From Actinomycetota bacterium (lineage in GTDB: Bacteria > Actinomycetota > Thermoleophilia > Gaiellales > Gaiellaceae): 58,966 nt of DNA. The stretch lies in NCBI GenBank assembly GCA_003162055.1, contig PMNA01000011.1, forward strand, positions 1 through 58,966. The letters are read 5' to 3'. The notes under the pieces are model-generated. The model worked only from the letters and a program-made list of their open reading frames with translations, ran no database searches and was not told where the DNA came from. The position numbers were made by a program, and so were the translations under genes. The stretch's first letter is position 1. Every line of letters starts with the position of its first letter. Positions 1-9,402 of this stretch are shown piece by piece.

Positions 1-2682
<2,682 letters not shown>

Positions 2683-2752
2683 CGACTCAGTGATGCTCTC
2701 GCTGCTTCCTGGCGAGCTGACCATCCGATCTCGAGGGTGAAGAGCCTGACAT

Positions 2753-2776
2753 GGGCGAGTGTTCAGGAATGTCCCC
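2753..2776 (-). repeat. dispersed ~25-bp repeat, copy 1
   Basis: Read on the minus strand this is GGGGACATTCCTGAACACTC followed by GCCC. It closely matches the sequences at 19381-19407, 20061-20087 and, less well, 20442-20467. It lies between uvrA and a secreted hypothetical gene. Confidence 0.6.
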
Positions 2777-2896
2777 TGGCGGCTCTAGCCCTACCACCTG
2801 CTCGCGACGGAGACACCACTCCCCACGCTAACGGGACGTCGCGACGATAGTGAGGCGAATCTGGACCTCAGTAATCGACGATGTCTGTCCGTGAGC

Positions 2897-3787
2897 TCAG
2901 CTACCTAGCCGCTTGAGCCAGGGATCGATGTGGATCAAGCCGGCTGGCGCCGAGCTGAGAGCCGCTCGCAGAGCCGGCGTATCCATCAACGTCGAGACGA
3001 CGATTTGCTGCTGTCCGTCCAGCCCGACCGAGTGGCCGAAGCTGTAGATCGCGAATCGGTGCGCGTTCACTTTCATGACGAGAGCCAGGGCCTCTTGCAC
3101 TCGGCTCTTCGTATAGCGCGACCTGATGACGCAGAGCTGCCGGGGGTAGGACGGGCCGAGTTCCCGTTCCGTTCGAGCGGGGTGAGTCGAGGCAAGGACT
3201 TCGACCACGCTATCGGCGGTCGGCCGGAAGAGAGCATCGGCTGTGAGATCCCAGCGGTGGCGGCTTCTGTACTGGTCGATTGCGTCGGTAGGTGGATTGA
3301 CCGTCGAGTCGATCCAGCCTCCCGAGGGCGTGGCGCAGGGAGGTCGACGCAGGTCCGGGGAGTCGTTCGCGTATCTGGGCGGTCCCTGTTTCGTGACGCG
3401 CAGAGTGCCGTCCCTGAGGAAGCCGGCGAGATAGGCATTTCCACTCCTGACGCCCTTGACCGTCGAGCGAAAGGCGAGGCGAGAGAAGTCGACGCCCACG
3501 ACGCGGACGCCCACCGTGCACGACGGCGGCTCGTTGAACATGAGATCCGAGATCGAGAGGCAGAAGTGCACGCCGGCTGTGCGGCTGGCGATGACTGTCC
3601 CGGTCGCCGCGACTCTTTCCGCCGGCTGGACAGTCGAGGCGCTGGCATTACGAGTCAGCGTGGCCGCCTTCGAGCTGTCGTGTCGGGCAAACCCCATCCA
3701 GATCGACACGGACGAGGTAACGATGACGAGTACGACAACGAGCGAAAAGAAGCGCCACCTCGAGCGCGTGAACCACTTCTTCGTCAT
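2897..3787 (-). CDS. membrane-anchored or secreted hypothetical protein
   Basis: I do not recognise the family. The protein (296 aa) starts with a basic stretch, MTKKWFTRSRWRFF, and a hydrophobic segment (about residues 13-33) that would act as signal anchor. A Ser/Thr/Ala-rich linker follows, then a ~230-residue soluble part with scattered cysteines. An AGGTGA element sits just upstream of the ATG. A long frame on the opposite strand (2930-3913) competes, but it has no membrane segment and a composition typical of antisense frames in GC-rich DNA, so I prefer this one. It stands alone between uvrA and panB and is flanked on one side by the dispersed repeat. Confidence 0.6.
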   Translation of the reverse strand: MTKKWFTRSRWRFFSLVVVLVIVTSSVSIWMGFARHDSSKAATLTRNASASTVQPAERVAATGTVIASRTAGVHFCLSISDLMFNEPPSCTVGVRVVGVDFSRLAFRSTVKGVRSGNAYLAGFLRDGTLRVTKQGPPRYANDSPDLRRPPCATPSGGWIDSTVNPPTDAIDQYRSRHRWDLTADALFRPTADSVVEVLASTHPARTERELGPSYPRQLCVIRSRYTKSRVQEALALVMKVNAHRFAIYSFGHSVGLDGQQQIVVSTLMDTPALRAALSSAPAGLIHIDPWLKRLGS

Positions 3788-3965
3788 TGGCGATCACCTG
3801 CGCGCATGCTGATTCAGGAGTTATACGCCGCCCACGGCCGGAGCCGTCACGCGTGGGCTACGAACTTCCGCTCACATCCGCCTGATCCGAACGGCTTGGA
3901 CTCGACTCCGTAGAGCACGGCGGGAATGAGCGTCAGGTATGACCGGGCTCGCATGGGCGAGCGTG

Positions 3966-4847
3966 CTACTCCCTGATGGGGGTGCGGCTCTCTAGCGTCG
4001 CCTCGAACTCCGCCAGCTCCTCTTCGTCCATCGAGTAGGAGTGCTCGTCGTCGGGGAAGGCGCCGCTGCGAACTTCCTCGGCGTATGAGCTAAGCGCGTC
4101 TTTGATCTCGGCCGAGAGGTTGGCGTAGCGCTTGACGAAGCGCGGCAGGTGGCCCTCGCTCAGGCCGAGAAGGTCGTGGTAGACGAGCACCTGGCCGTCG
4201 CAGCCGGCGCCGGCGCCGATGCCGAAGGTCGGGATCTCGAGTTGCGCGGTGATCCGGCGCGCCACCGCGGAGGGCACCGCCTCGAGCACGAGCGAGAAGC
4301 AGCCTGCGCGCTGCAGCTCGAGCGCCTCTGCCACCAGCGCGAGCGCGCGCTCTGCCGTCTTGCCCTGCGTCTTGAAGCCGCCGAGCATGGTCGCCGACTG
4401 CGGCGTCAGGCCGATGTGGGCCATCACCGGGATGCCGGCGGCGACGATGGCGCGGGCTCGCGATACCGAGGTGCCGGCGCCTTCGAGCTTGACGACGTCG
4501 GCGCCGGCTTCCTTGACGAAGCGGATGGCGTTCGAGACGGCCTCCTCGTCGGAGACCTGGTAGGAGCCGAACGGCATGTCGCCGACAATCAGCGGGCGTC
4601 GGGCGGCGCGGGCGACCGTGCGGGTGAGGAAGAGCATCTCGTCGACCGTCACCGGCACGGTGGTGGACTCGTGCCCGAGCACGACCATCGCGGCGGTGTC
4701 ACCGACGAGCAGGATGTCGATGCCGGCATCCTCGGCGAAGCGGGCGCCGGGGGCGTCGTAGGCGGTGACCATGACGATCTTCTGGCCGCGGCGTTTCATC
4801 GCCGCGAGCTCGGGCAAACCGAGCTTTCCAGGCGGGGGAGTGCTCAT
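3966..4847 (-). CDS. panB: 3-methyl-2-oxobutanoate hydroxymethyltransferase
   Basis: First committed step of pantothenate synthesis: transfer of a hydroxymethyl group from methylene-tetrahydrofolate to 2-oxoisovalerate in the cytosol. At 293 aa the protein has the usual PanB length. It shows the TIM-barrel hallmarks: MVTAYDAPGARFAEDAGI, LLVGDTAAMVVLGHESTTVP, GDMPFGSYQ (metal and substrate residues), VKLEGAG with the conserved Glu region, and GIGAGAGCDGQVLVYHDLLG near the C-terminus. Its ATG overlaps the panC stop by four bases (ATGA), so panC and panB are translationally coupled, with panC first. Confidence 0.96.
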   Translation of the reverse strand: MSTPPPGKLGLPELAAMKRRGQKIVMVTAYDAPGARFAEDAGIDILLVGDTAAMVVLGHESTTVPVTVDEMLFLTRTVARAARRPLIVGDMPFGSYQVSDEEAVSNAIRFVKEAGADVVKLEGAGTSVSRARAIVAAGIPVMAHIGLTPQSATMLGGFKTQGKTAERALALVAEALELQRAGCFSLVLEAVPSAVARRITAQLEIPTFGIGAGAGCDGQVLVYHDLLGLSEGHLPRFVKRYANLSAEIKDALSSYAEEVRSGAFPDDEHSYSMDEEELAEFEATLESRTPIRE

Positions 4848-5698
4848 CTCGCGCCTCCTTTCAGAGGGATATTGTCGATCAAACGGGTCTTACCGACCTG
4901 GATCGCCGCCAGCAGGCGCGGCCCGCCGTAGTCGGCGACGGCGACGTACTGAGTCTTCAGCCCGGGCTCTTGCTCGAGAGCGGAGCGCGTAGTGGCGACC
5001 GGGTCGCCGCCGTCTCGAGCGGCCTCGGCGCCGAGCGCTAGTGCCCTGGGCAGCGTCAGTGCGACCTTGCGCTCGGCCGGCGAGAGATAGGCGTTTCGCG
5101 AGGAGAGCGCCAGGCCGTCGGAATCGCGGACGGTCTCGACCGGGCGAATCTCCAGCTCGAGATCGAGGTCGCGCACCGTTCGCTCGATCACGGCCAGCTG
5201 CTGGGCGTCCTTGGCGCCGAAGTAGGCGGCGTCCGGGCGCACGATGTTGAACAGCTTGATGCAGATCGTGGCGACGCCGCGGAAATGGGTGGGCCGAAGC
5301 ACTCCTTCCAGCTCGAGCGAGAGACGCTCGGGCTCGACCCAGGTCTCGAAGCCATGCGGGTACATCTCCTCAGCCGAAGGCGCGAAAAGGAAGTCGATGC
5401 CCTCCGCCCGCGCCAGCTCGAGGTCGCGCGCCTCGTTGCTTGGATAGCGCTCGAGATCCTCGCCCTGGCCAAACTGGGTCGGGTTTACAAACAGGCTACA
5501 GACGACGGTCTCAGACTCCCGGCGGGCAGCGCGAAGCAGGGTCAGGTGCCCCTCGTGGAAGGCTCCCATCGTCGGTACCAGCCCGATACGGCCGCCGCGC
5601 AGGGGGTCGAGCAGAGCGCGCAGCTCATCCTTCGTGCGAACGATCTTCACGTCGCTTGGCTTCTCGTCGCTTGGTTCATACCCTTGCTCCAGTTCCAT
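4844..5698 (-). CDS. panC: pantothenate synthetase
   Basis: ATP-dependent ligation of pantoate and beta-alanine, the last step of pantothenate synthesis. Class I synthetase motifs are present: VPTMGAFHEGHLTLLRAA carries the HIGH-like HEGH, followed by SLFVNPTQFGQGEDLERYP, GVATICIKLFNIVRPDAAYF, GAKDAQQLAVIERTVRDL and DGLALSSRNAYLS (KMSKS-like loop). Length is 284 aa. The first ~18 residues (MELEQGYEPSDEKPSDVK) are poorly conserved in the family, so the true start may be slightly downstream. It is the first gene of a two-gene pan operon on the minus strand. Confidence 0.95.
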   Translation of the reverse strand: MELEQGYEPSDEKPSDVKIVRTKDELRALLDPLRGGRIGLVPTMGAFHEGHLTLLRAARRESETVVCSLFVNPTQFGQGEDLERYPSNEARDLELARAEGIDFLFAPSAEEMYPHGFETWVEPERLSLELEGVLRPTHFRGVATICIKLFNIVRPDAAYFGAKDAQQLAVIERTVRDLDLELEIRPVETVRDSDGLALSSRNAYLSPAERKVALTLPRALALGAEAARDGGDPVATTRSALEQEPGLKTQYVAVADYGGPRLLAAIQVGKTRLIDNIPLKGGAR

Positions 5699-5952
5699 GC
5701 GGATACCGGGCGGTGCTTCTCGCTCAGTCTAGTCCGAGCGTGTGCGGCGACGGAAGCTTCGGCGCCTTCAGGGAGACGCGAACCTCGGATTCGTTTTGAG
5801 GATTGGCCCGGATCAGGCACGAAAACGTGCTCTTATCACCTTGACGTGGAGGTAGTTTGGAACGACCCCGCGGGCGGGTGGCTCGGTGGCGGGCGGAGAA
5901 AGAAGTGCCCGTGGAGAACTCGGCGGCGAGGCCTGAGCTCTGCGCCTCTGTC

Positions 5953-5958
5953 TACACT
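5953..5958 (+). promoter_or_regulatory. -10 box TACACT, probable leaderless promoter of the fmdB-udg pair
   Basis: TACACT is followed by seven bases (gcgatag) and then the ATG at 5966. Transcription would start at or next to the start codon. No Shine-Dalgarno is present. The spacing matches several other genes in this window. Confidence 0.45.
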
Positions 5959-5965
5959 GCGATAG

Positions 5966-6166
5966 ATGCCGATTTACGAGTATGTCTGCATGCAGTGCGA
6001 GCACCAGTTCGAGGAGCTAGTCCACGCGAACGAGACTCCGGTCTGCCCGTCCTGCGCGGCTCAGAATGTGATTCGCAAGTTCTCGAGCTTCGCCACCGTG
6101 GGAGGCCCGAGTAAGTCGTGCGGTAGTTGCTCGAGCAGTAACTGCGGTGGCTGCGGTGGCCACTAG
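5966..6166 (+). CDS. FmdB-family zinc-ribbon protein
   Basis: A 66-aa protein of the FmdB putative regulatory family. It begins MPIYEYVCMQCEHQFEELV, with a second knuckle CPSC at residues 32-35, forming a rubredoxin-like zinc ribbon. The C-terminus is Gly/Ser/Cys rich (SCGSCSSSNCGGCGGH), as is common in the family. Molecular function is not firmly known. It overlaps the following uracil-DNA glycosylase by 20 bases, which suggests co-expression. Confidence 0.9.
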   Translation: MPIYEYVCMQCEHQFEELVHANETPVCPSCAAQNVIRKFSSFATVGGPSKSCGSCSSSNCGGCGGH

Positions 6167-6827
6167 CGAAGCCCGCAGGGCCGAGCTCGTAGAGCTTTTC
6201 AACACCGTCTCTTCCTGCACCGCCTGCTCCCTGTCGGAGACGCGCACCAAGGTTGTTTTTGGCTCGGGGAATGCTGATGCCGAGTTGATGTTCGTGGGCG
6301 AGGCGCCCGGCTTCCACGAGGATCAGCAGGGGCTGCCCTTCGTCGGCGCGGCCGGCAAGCTGCTCGAGAGCCTGCTCGGCGAGATCGGCCTGAGCCGAGA
6401 GGATGTCTTCATCGGCAACGTGCTCAAGTGCCGCCCGCCCGGCAACCGCGATCCGCAGGCCGACGAGATCGAGGCCTGCCAGAGTCACCTCTTCCGTCAG
6501 ATCGAGCTGATTCAGCCGCGCGTCGTGGCGACGCTCGGTAACTTCGCCACTAAGCTTCTCTCCGGCAGCCCGACGGGAATCACGCGCGTGCACGGCTGCG
6601 AGCAGAGCGTGCGGCTCGGAAACAGCGAGGTGCTGCTCTACCCGATCTACCATCCGGCGGCGGCGCTCTACACGCGGGCCATGTTGAGTGTGCTGGAAGA
6701 GGACTTCGCCCGCCTGCCGCAGCTGCTCGGGCGCGAGCCGGCGCCCACTACGAGCGAGACAGCGCCCGTGGTGCCCGTGGCGACGCCGGTCGCGACGGAG
6801 TACGAAACCCAGCTCGATCTCTTCTGA
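6147..6827 (+). CDS. udg: type-4 uracil-DNA glycosylase
   Basis: Removes uracil from DNA as the first step of base excision repair. Family 4 enzymes carry a 4Fe-4S cluster. The N-terminal CTAC pair and the later NVLKCRPPGNRDP and EACQSH segments supply the cluster cysteines. The active-site motif is VGEAPGFHEDQQGLPFVG (about residues 47-64) and the C-terminal HPAA motif is intact. I chose the GTG at 6147; a second in-frame GTG at 6156 is equally possible. The last ~35 residues are a low-complexity Pro/Thr/Val tail. Overlap with fmdB suggests translational coupling. Confidence 0.93.
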   Translation: MAAVATSEARRAELVELFNTVSSCTACSLSETRTKVVFGSGNADAELMFVGEAPGFHEDQQGLPFVGAAGKLLESLLGEIGLSREDVFIGNVLKCRPPGNRDPQADEIEACQSHLFRQIELIQPRVVATLGNFATKLLSGSPTGITRVHGCEQSVRLGNSEVLLYPIYHPAAALYTRAMLSVLEEDFARLPQLLGREPAPTTSETAPVVPVATPVATEYETQLDLF

Positions 6828-6874
6828 GGTCTTCCGTTCGGGCCGGGCACGGGAACACGACCGAGGCGGCTAGC

Positions 6875-6880
6875 TAGCCT
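6875..6880 (+). promoter_or_regulatory. -10 box TAGCCT, probable leaderless promoter of tsaE
   Basis: TAGCCT is followed by seven bases and the ATG at 6888. There is no ribosome binding site. It would drive the tsaE-tsaB-rimI-tsaD operon. Confidence 0.42.
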
Positions 6881-6887
6881 TCGCAGC

Positions 6888-7343
6888 ATGAAGTTCACAA
6901 GCGCTTCCGCCGCGGAGACCGAGCACCTCGCGGCTGAGCTGGCCCGCGCGCTTGCGCCGGGCGACGTGGTCACCGTCGCCGGCGAGCTCGGCGCGGGTAA
7001 GACGACATTCGTTCGCGGCGCCTGCCGGGCGCTCGGCGTCGAGGGGCCGGTGACCAGCCCGACCTACACGATCGGGCACCGCTACCGGGGCCGGCTGACG
7101 GTCTCGCATCTCGATCTCTACCGTTTCACGAGCGTCTCGGCGGCGGAGTGGGGCGACCTCGAGCCCTACTTCTCGGATGCCGTCGTATTTGTGGAGTGGC
7201 CCGAGGCCGGCGCGGGTGCGCTGCCGCCGGCGCGGGCCGAGGTCTCGCTCGAGCACGACGGTGACACCCGCAGGCGCATTACCATCGACAGCTCAGACGC
7301 AACCCTGCTCGCAGGCCTCGAACGTGCTGACACTCGCCTTTGA
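6888..7343 (+). CDS. tsaE: tRNA t6A37 synthesis ATPase TsaE
   Basis: P-loop ATPase that works with TsaB and TsaD in forming N6-threonylcarbamoyl-adenosine at position 37 of ANN-decoding tRNAs. The protein has 151 aa, with Walker A GELGAGKTTFVRG (about residues 32-44), the TSPTYTI switch segment, HLDLYR, and the VEWPE motif, all diagnostic for this family. It is first in a four-gene cluster. Its 3' end overlaps the start of tsaB by 20 bases. Confidence 0.95.
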   Translation: MKFTSASAAETEHLAAELARALAPGDVVTVAGELGAGKTTFVRGACRALGVEGPVTSPTYTIGHRYRGRLTVSHLDLYRFTSVSAAEWGDLEPYFSDAVVFVEWPEAGAGALPPARAEVSLEHDGDTRRRITIDSSDATLLAGLERADTRL

Positions 7344-7923
7344 CACCGCCACTCCACGCTCCAGCTGCGCTCTGCTAAGAGACGGAGATCTCCTCGGCGA
7401 GCGCGAGACGAAGGCGGCGGCGGTGCTCGCTGCTGCGGATGCGCTCCTCGCCGGGGCGGGCCAAGTCGCCGCCGATCTCGATCGAATCGTCTGCGGGGTA
7501 GGGCCGGGCAGCTTCACCGGCATTCGCATCGGTCTGGCGGTCGCACGTGGCCTGGCGCTGGCAATCGACCTTCCGGTGGCCGGCGTCTCGACGCTCGCTG
7601 CGCTGCAGGAAGGGGCGCCCGGCTCGCTACCTGTGATCGACGGCAGTCGTAAGGAGGTCTTCACGCTGACGGGCGGCGAGCCGGCTGTGATCAGGCCCGA
7701 GGATCTGAAGCCGGCGCCCGGCACGCTCTGCGTCGGCAGCGGTGCCGTCCGCTACCGCGCCGTGCTCGAGGCCGCCGGCGCCGATGTCCCTCCCGACTCG
7801 AGCGAGCTGCACCTCGTCAGGGCTCGCTTCCACGCCGGCCTGGCCGGCGAGTTCGGGCCGGCTGAGTTGGTGGAGCCGCTCTATCTGCGCATCCCCGACG
7901 CCGAGAAGGCGCTCGAGCGATGA
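7324..7923 (+). CDS. tsaB: tRNA t6A37 synthesis scaffold TsaB
   Basis: Inactive ASKHA-fold partner of TsaD. The open frame extends upstream inside tsaE, but the family's N-terminus (LTLAFDTATPRSSCALL) begins directly at the GTG at 7324, so that start is chosen (199 aa). VGPGSFTGIRIGLAVARGLA is the hallmark motif. It overlaps tsaE by 20 bases and rimI by four bases (ATGA), consistent with one coupled operon. Confidence 0.93.
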   Translation: MLTLAFDTATPRSSCALLRDGDLLGERETKAAAVLAAADALLAGAGQVAADLDRIVCGVGPGSFTGIRIGLAVARGLALAIDLPVAGVSTLAALQEGAPGSLPVIDGSRKEVFTLTGGEPAVIRPEDLKPAPGTLCVGSGAVRYRAVLEAAGADVPPDSSELHLVRARFHAGLAGEFGPAELVEPLYLRIPDAEKALER

Positions 7924-8417
7924 CGAGTGAACCGGATCGCGAGTCGCACTGGCGCGTCGAGATCGCACCGCTGCAGTTCGCCGACCTCGATCGGGTCGAG
8001 GCGATCGAGAAGGAGTGCTACGGGATGCCCTGGTCGCGCGCAATGTTCGCCGGCGAGTTGATCAAGTCGAGCTCGATCTGCCTCGGCGCCTTACGGCTCG
8101 AGCGCTTGATCGGCTACCTGATCGTCTCGCTCTACGTAGACGACTGGCACATCATGAACCTCGCGGTCGATCTGGCCTGGCGCCGCCGCGGCGTGGCCGG
8201 GCTGCTGTTGGAGAGTTTTTTCGCGCGCAGCGAGGGTGGCCGCGAGCGCGGCTACACGCTCGAGGTGCGACCATCGAACGATGCTGCGATTAGGCTCTAC
8301 GAGAAGTTCGGCTTCGTGACGCGGGGCATTCGGCGCGGTTACTACATGGACGACCATGAAGACGCGCTGGTCATGTGGCGAGAGAACTCCCCCGGGCAAG
8401 CCGGGAGCGAAGGGTGA
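7920..8417 (+). CDS. rimI: ribosomal protein S18-alanine N-acetyltransferase-like GNAT
   Basis: GNAT acetyltransferase of the RimI type (165 aa), commonly embedded between tsaB and tsaD. The family pattern is clear: IEKECYGMPWSRAMF, LAVDLAWRRRGVAGLL (acetyl-CoA pyrophosphate loop R-R-x-G-x-A), LEVRPSNDAAIRLYEKFGF, and the C-terminal RRGYYMDDHEDALVM. The protein N-alpha-acetyltransferase role is known for E. coli RimI; the exact substrate here is inferred. Confidence 0.9.
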   Translation: MTSEPDRESHWRVEIAPLQFADLDRVEAIEKECYGMPWSRAMFAGELIKSSSICLGALRLERLIGYLIVSLYVDDWHIMNLAVDLAWRRRGVAGLLLESFFARSEGGRERGYTLEVRPSNDAAIRLYEKFGFVTRGIRRGYYMDDHEDALVMWRENSPGQAGSEG

Positions 8418-8430
8418 GGGCGGCGCGGAC

Positions 8431-9402
8431 GTGATCCTGGCGATCGAGACCTCCTGCGACGAGACCGCCGCGGCGCTGATCGACGGCGAGGGGCGTCTGC
8501 GGGCCAATGTCGTCTCCTCGCAGGCCGAGTTACACGCCCGTTTCGGCGGCGTCGTACCGGAGGTCGCCTCGCGGCGGCATCTGGAGCTGATCGTGCCGGT
8601 GATTAGTGAAGCTCTCGACGAGGCCGGAGTTACGTTCGATCAACTCGACAGCGTCGCGGTCACGCAAGGGCCTGGCCTGATCGGGGCGCTGCTCGTCGGC
8701 CTCTCGGCCGCCAAGGCGATCGCCTGGTCCAGAGGACTGCCGCTGATACCGGTCGACCACCTGCTCGGGCACGTTTCGGCGCTCTATCTCGATCCGGTCC
8801 GGCTCGAGCCGCCCTTCCTCTGCCTGCTTACCAGCGGCGGCCACACGCTGCTGTTGGACGTGCAGGAGCACACCTCTTTCCGGCTGCTCGGTACGACGCT
8901 GGACGACGCGGCGGGCGAGGCCTTCGACAAGGGAGCGCGCCTGCTCGGTCTCGGCTATCCCGGCGGCGCGGCGCTCGACCGGCTGGCGCAGGGCGGCGAC
9001 GCAAGCGCCTACTCCTTCCCCATTGCCCGCCTGGACGGACTCGACTTTTCCTTTTCGGGCCTGAAGACCGCCCTGCTGTACGAGGTGCGCGGGCTCGAGC
9101 ACGGCGAGCTGGAGCGTCGGCGCGCCGACCTGGCCGCTTCCTACCAGCACGCGATCGTGCGCGCCCTGGTAGAGCGAACGCTGCAGGCGGCCGAGAAAAT
9201 CGGTGCCCGGCAGATCGCCGTCGCCGGTGGGGTAGCCGCCAACTCCGAGCTGCGCGAGGCGTTTAGCAGTGCGGCTTTAGCTCCGATCGAGCTCTGCACC
9301 GATAACGCGGCGATGATCGCCTCGGCCGCCCGCTACCTGAAGCCAATCCAGCCACCCGGCTATCTTGATCTCGATGCCTACGCCTCCCGGCAGCTTGCGT
9401 AA
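8431..9402 (+). CDS. tsaD: tRNA N6-adenosine threonylcarbamoyltransferase TsaD
   Basis: Catalytic subunit that transfers threonylcarbamoyl to A37 of tRNA. The frame could start inside rimI, but the family N-terminus (ILAIETSCDETAAALI) begins at the GTG at 8431, giving 323 aa. The metal-binding HLLGHVSALY (HxxxH), LTSGGHTLLL, DDAAGEAFDKGARLLGLGYP, FSFSGLKTAL and VAGGVAANSELR motifs are all intact. It lies 13 bases after rimI and its last 29 bases overlap the start of the following subtilase. Confidence 0.95.
   Translation: MILAIETSCDETAAALIDGEGRLRANVVSSQAELHARFGGVVPEVASRRHLELIVPVISEALDEAGVTFDQLDSVAVTQGPGLIGALLVGLSAAKAIAWSRGLPLIPVDHLLGHVSALYLDPVRLEPPFLCLLTSGGHTLLLDVQEHTSFRLLGTTLDDAAGEAFDKGARLLGLGYPGGAALDRLAQGGDASAYSFPIARLDGLDFSFSGLKTALLYEVRGLEHGELERRRADLAASYQHAIVRALVERTLQAAEKIGARQIAVAGGVAANSELREAFSSAALAPIELCTDNAAMIASAARYLKPIQPPGYLDLDAYASRQLA

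Noticed and set aside
2930-3913. Long plus-strand frame (327 codons) opposite the secreted hypothetical gene
   Set aside because: Its translation is Arg/Ser/Gly-rich without domains, and the minus-strand frame has a signal anchor and a ribosome binding site.
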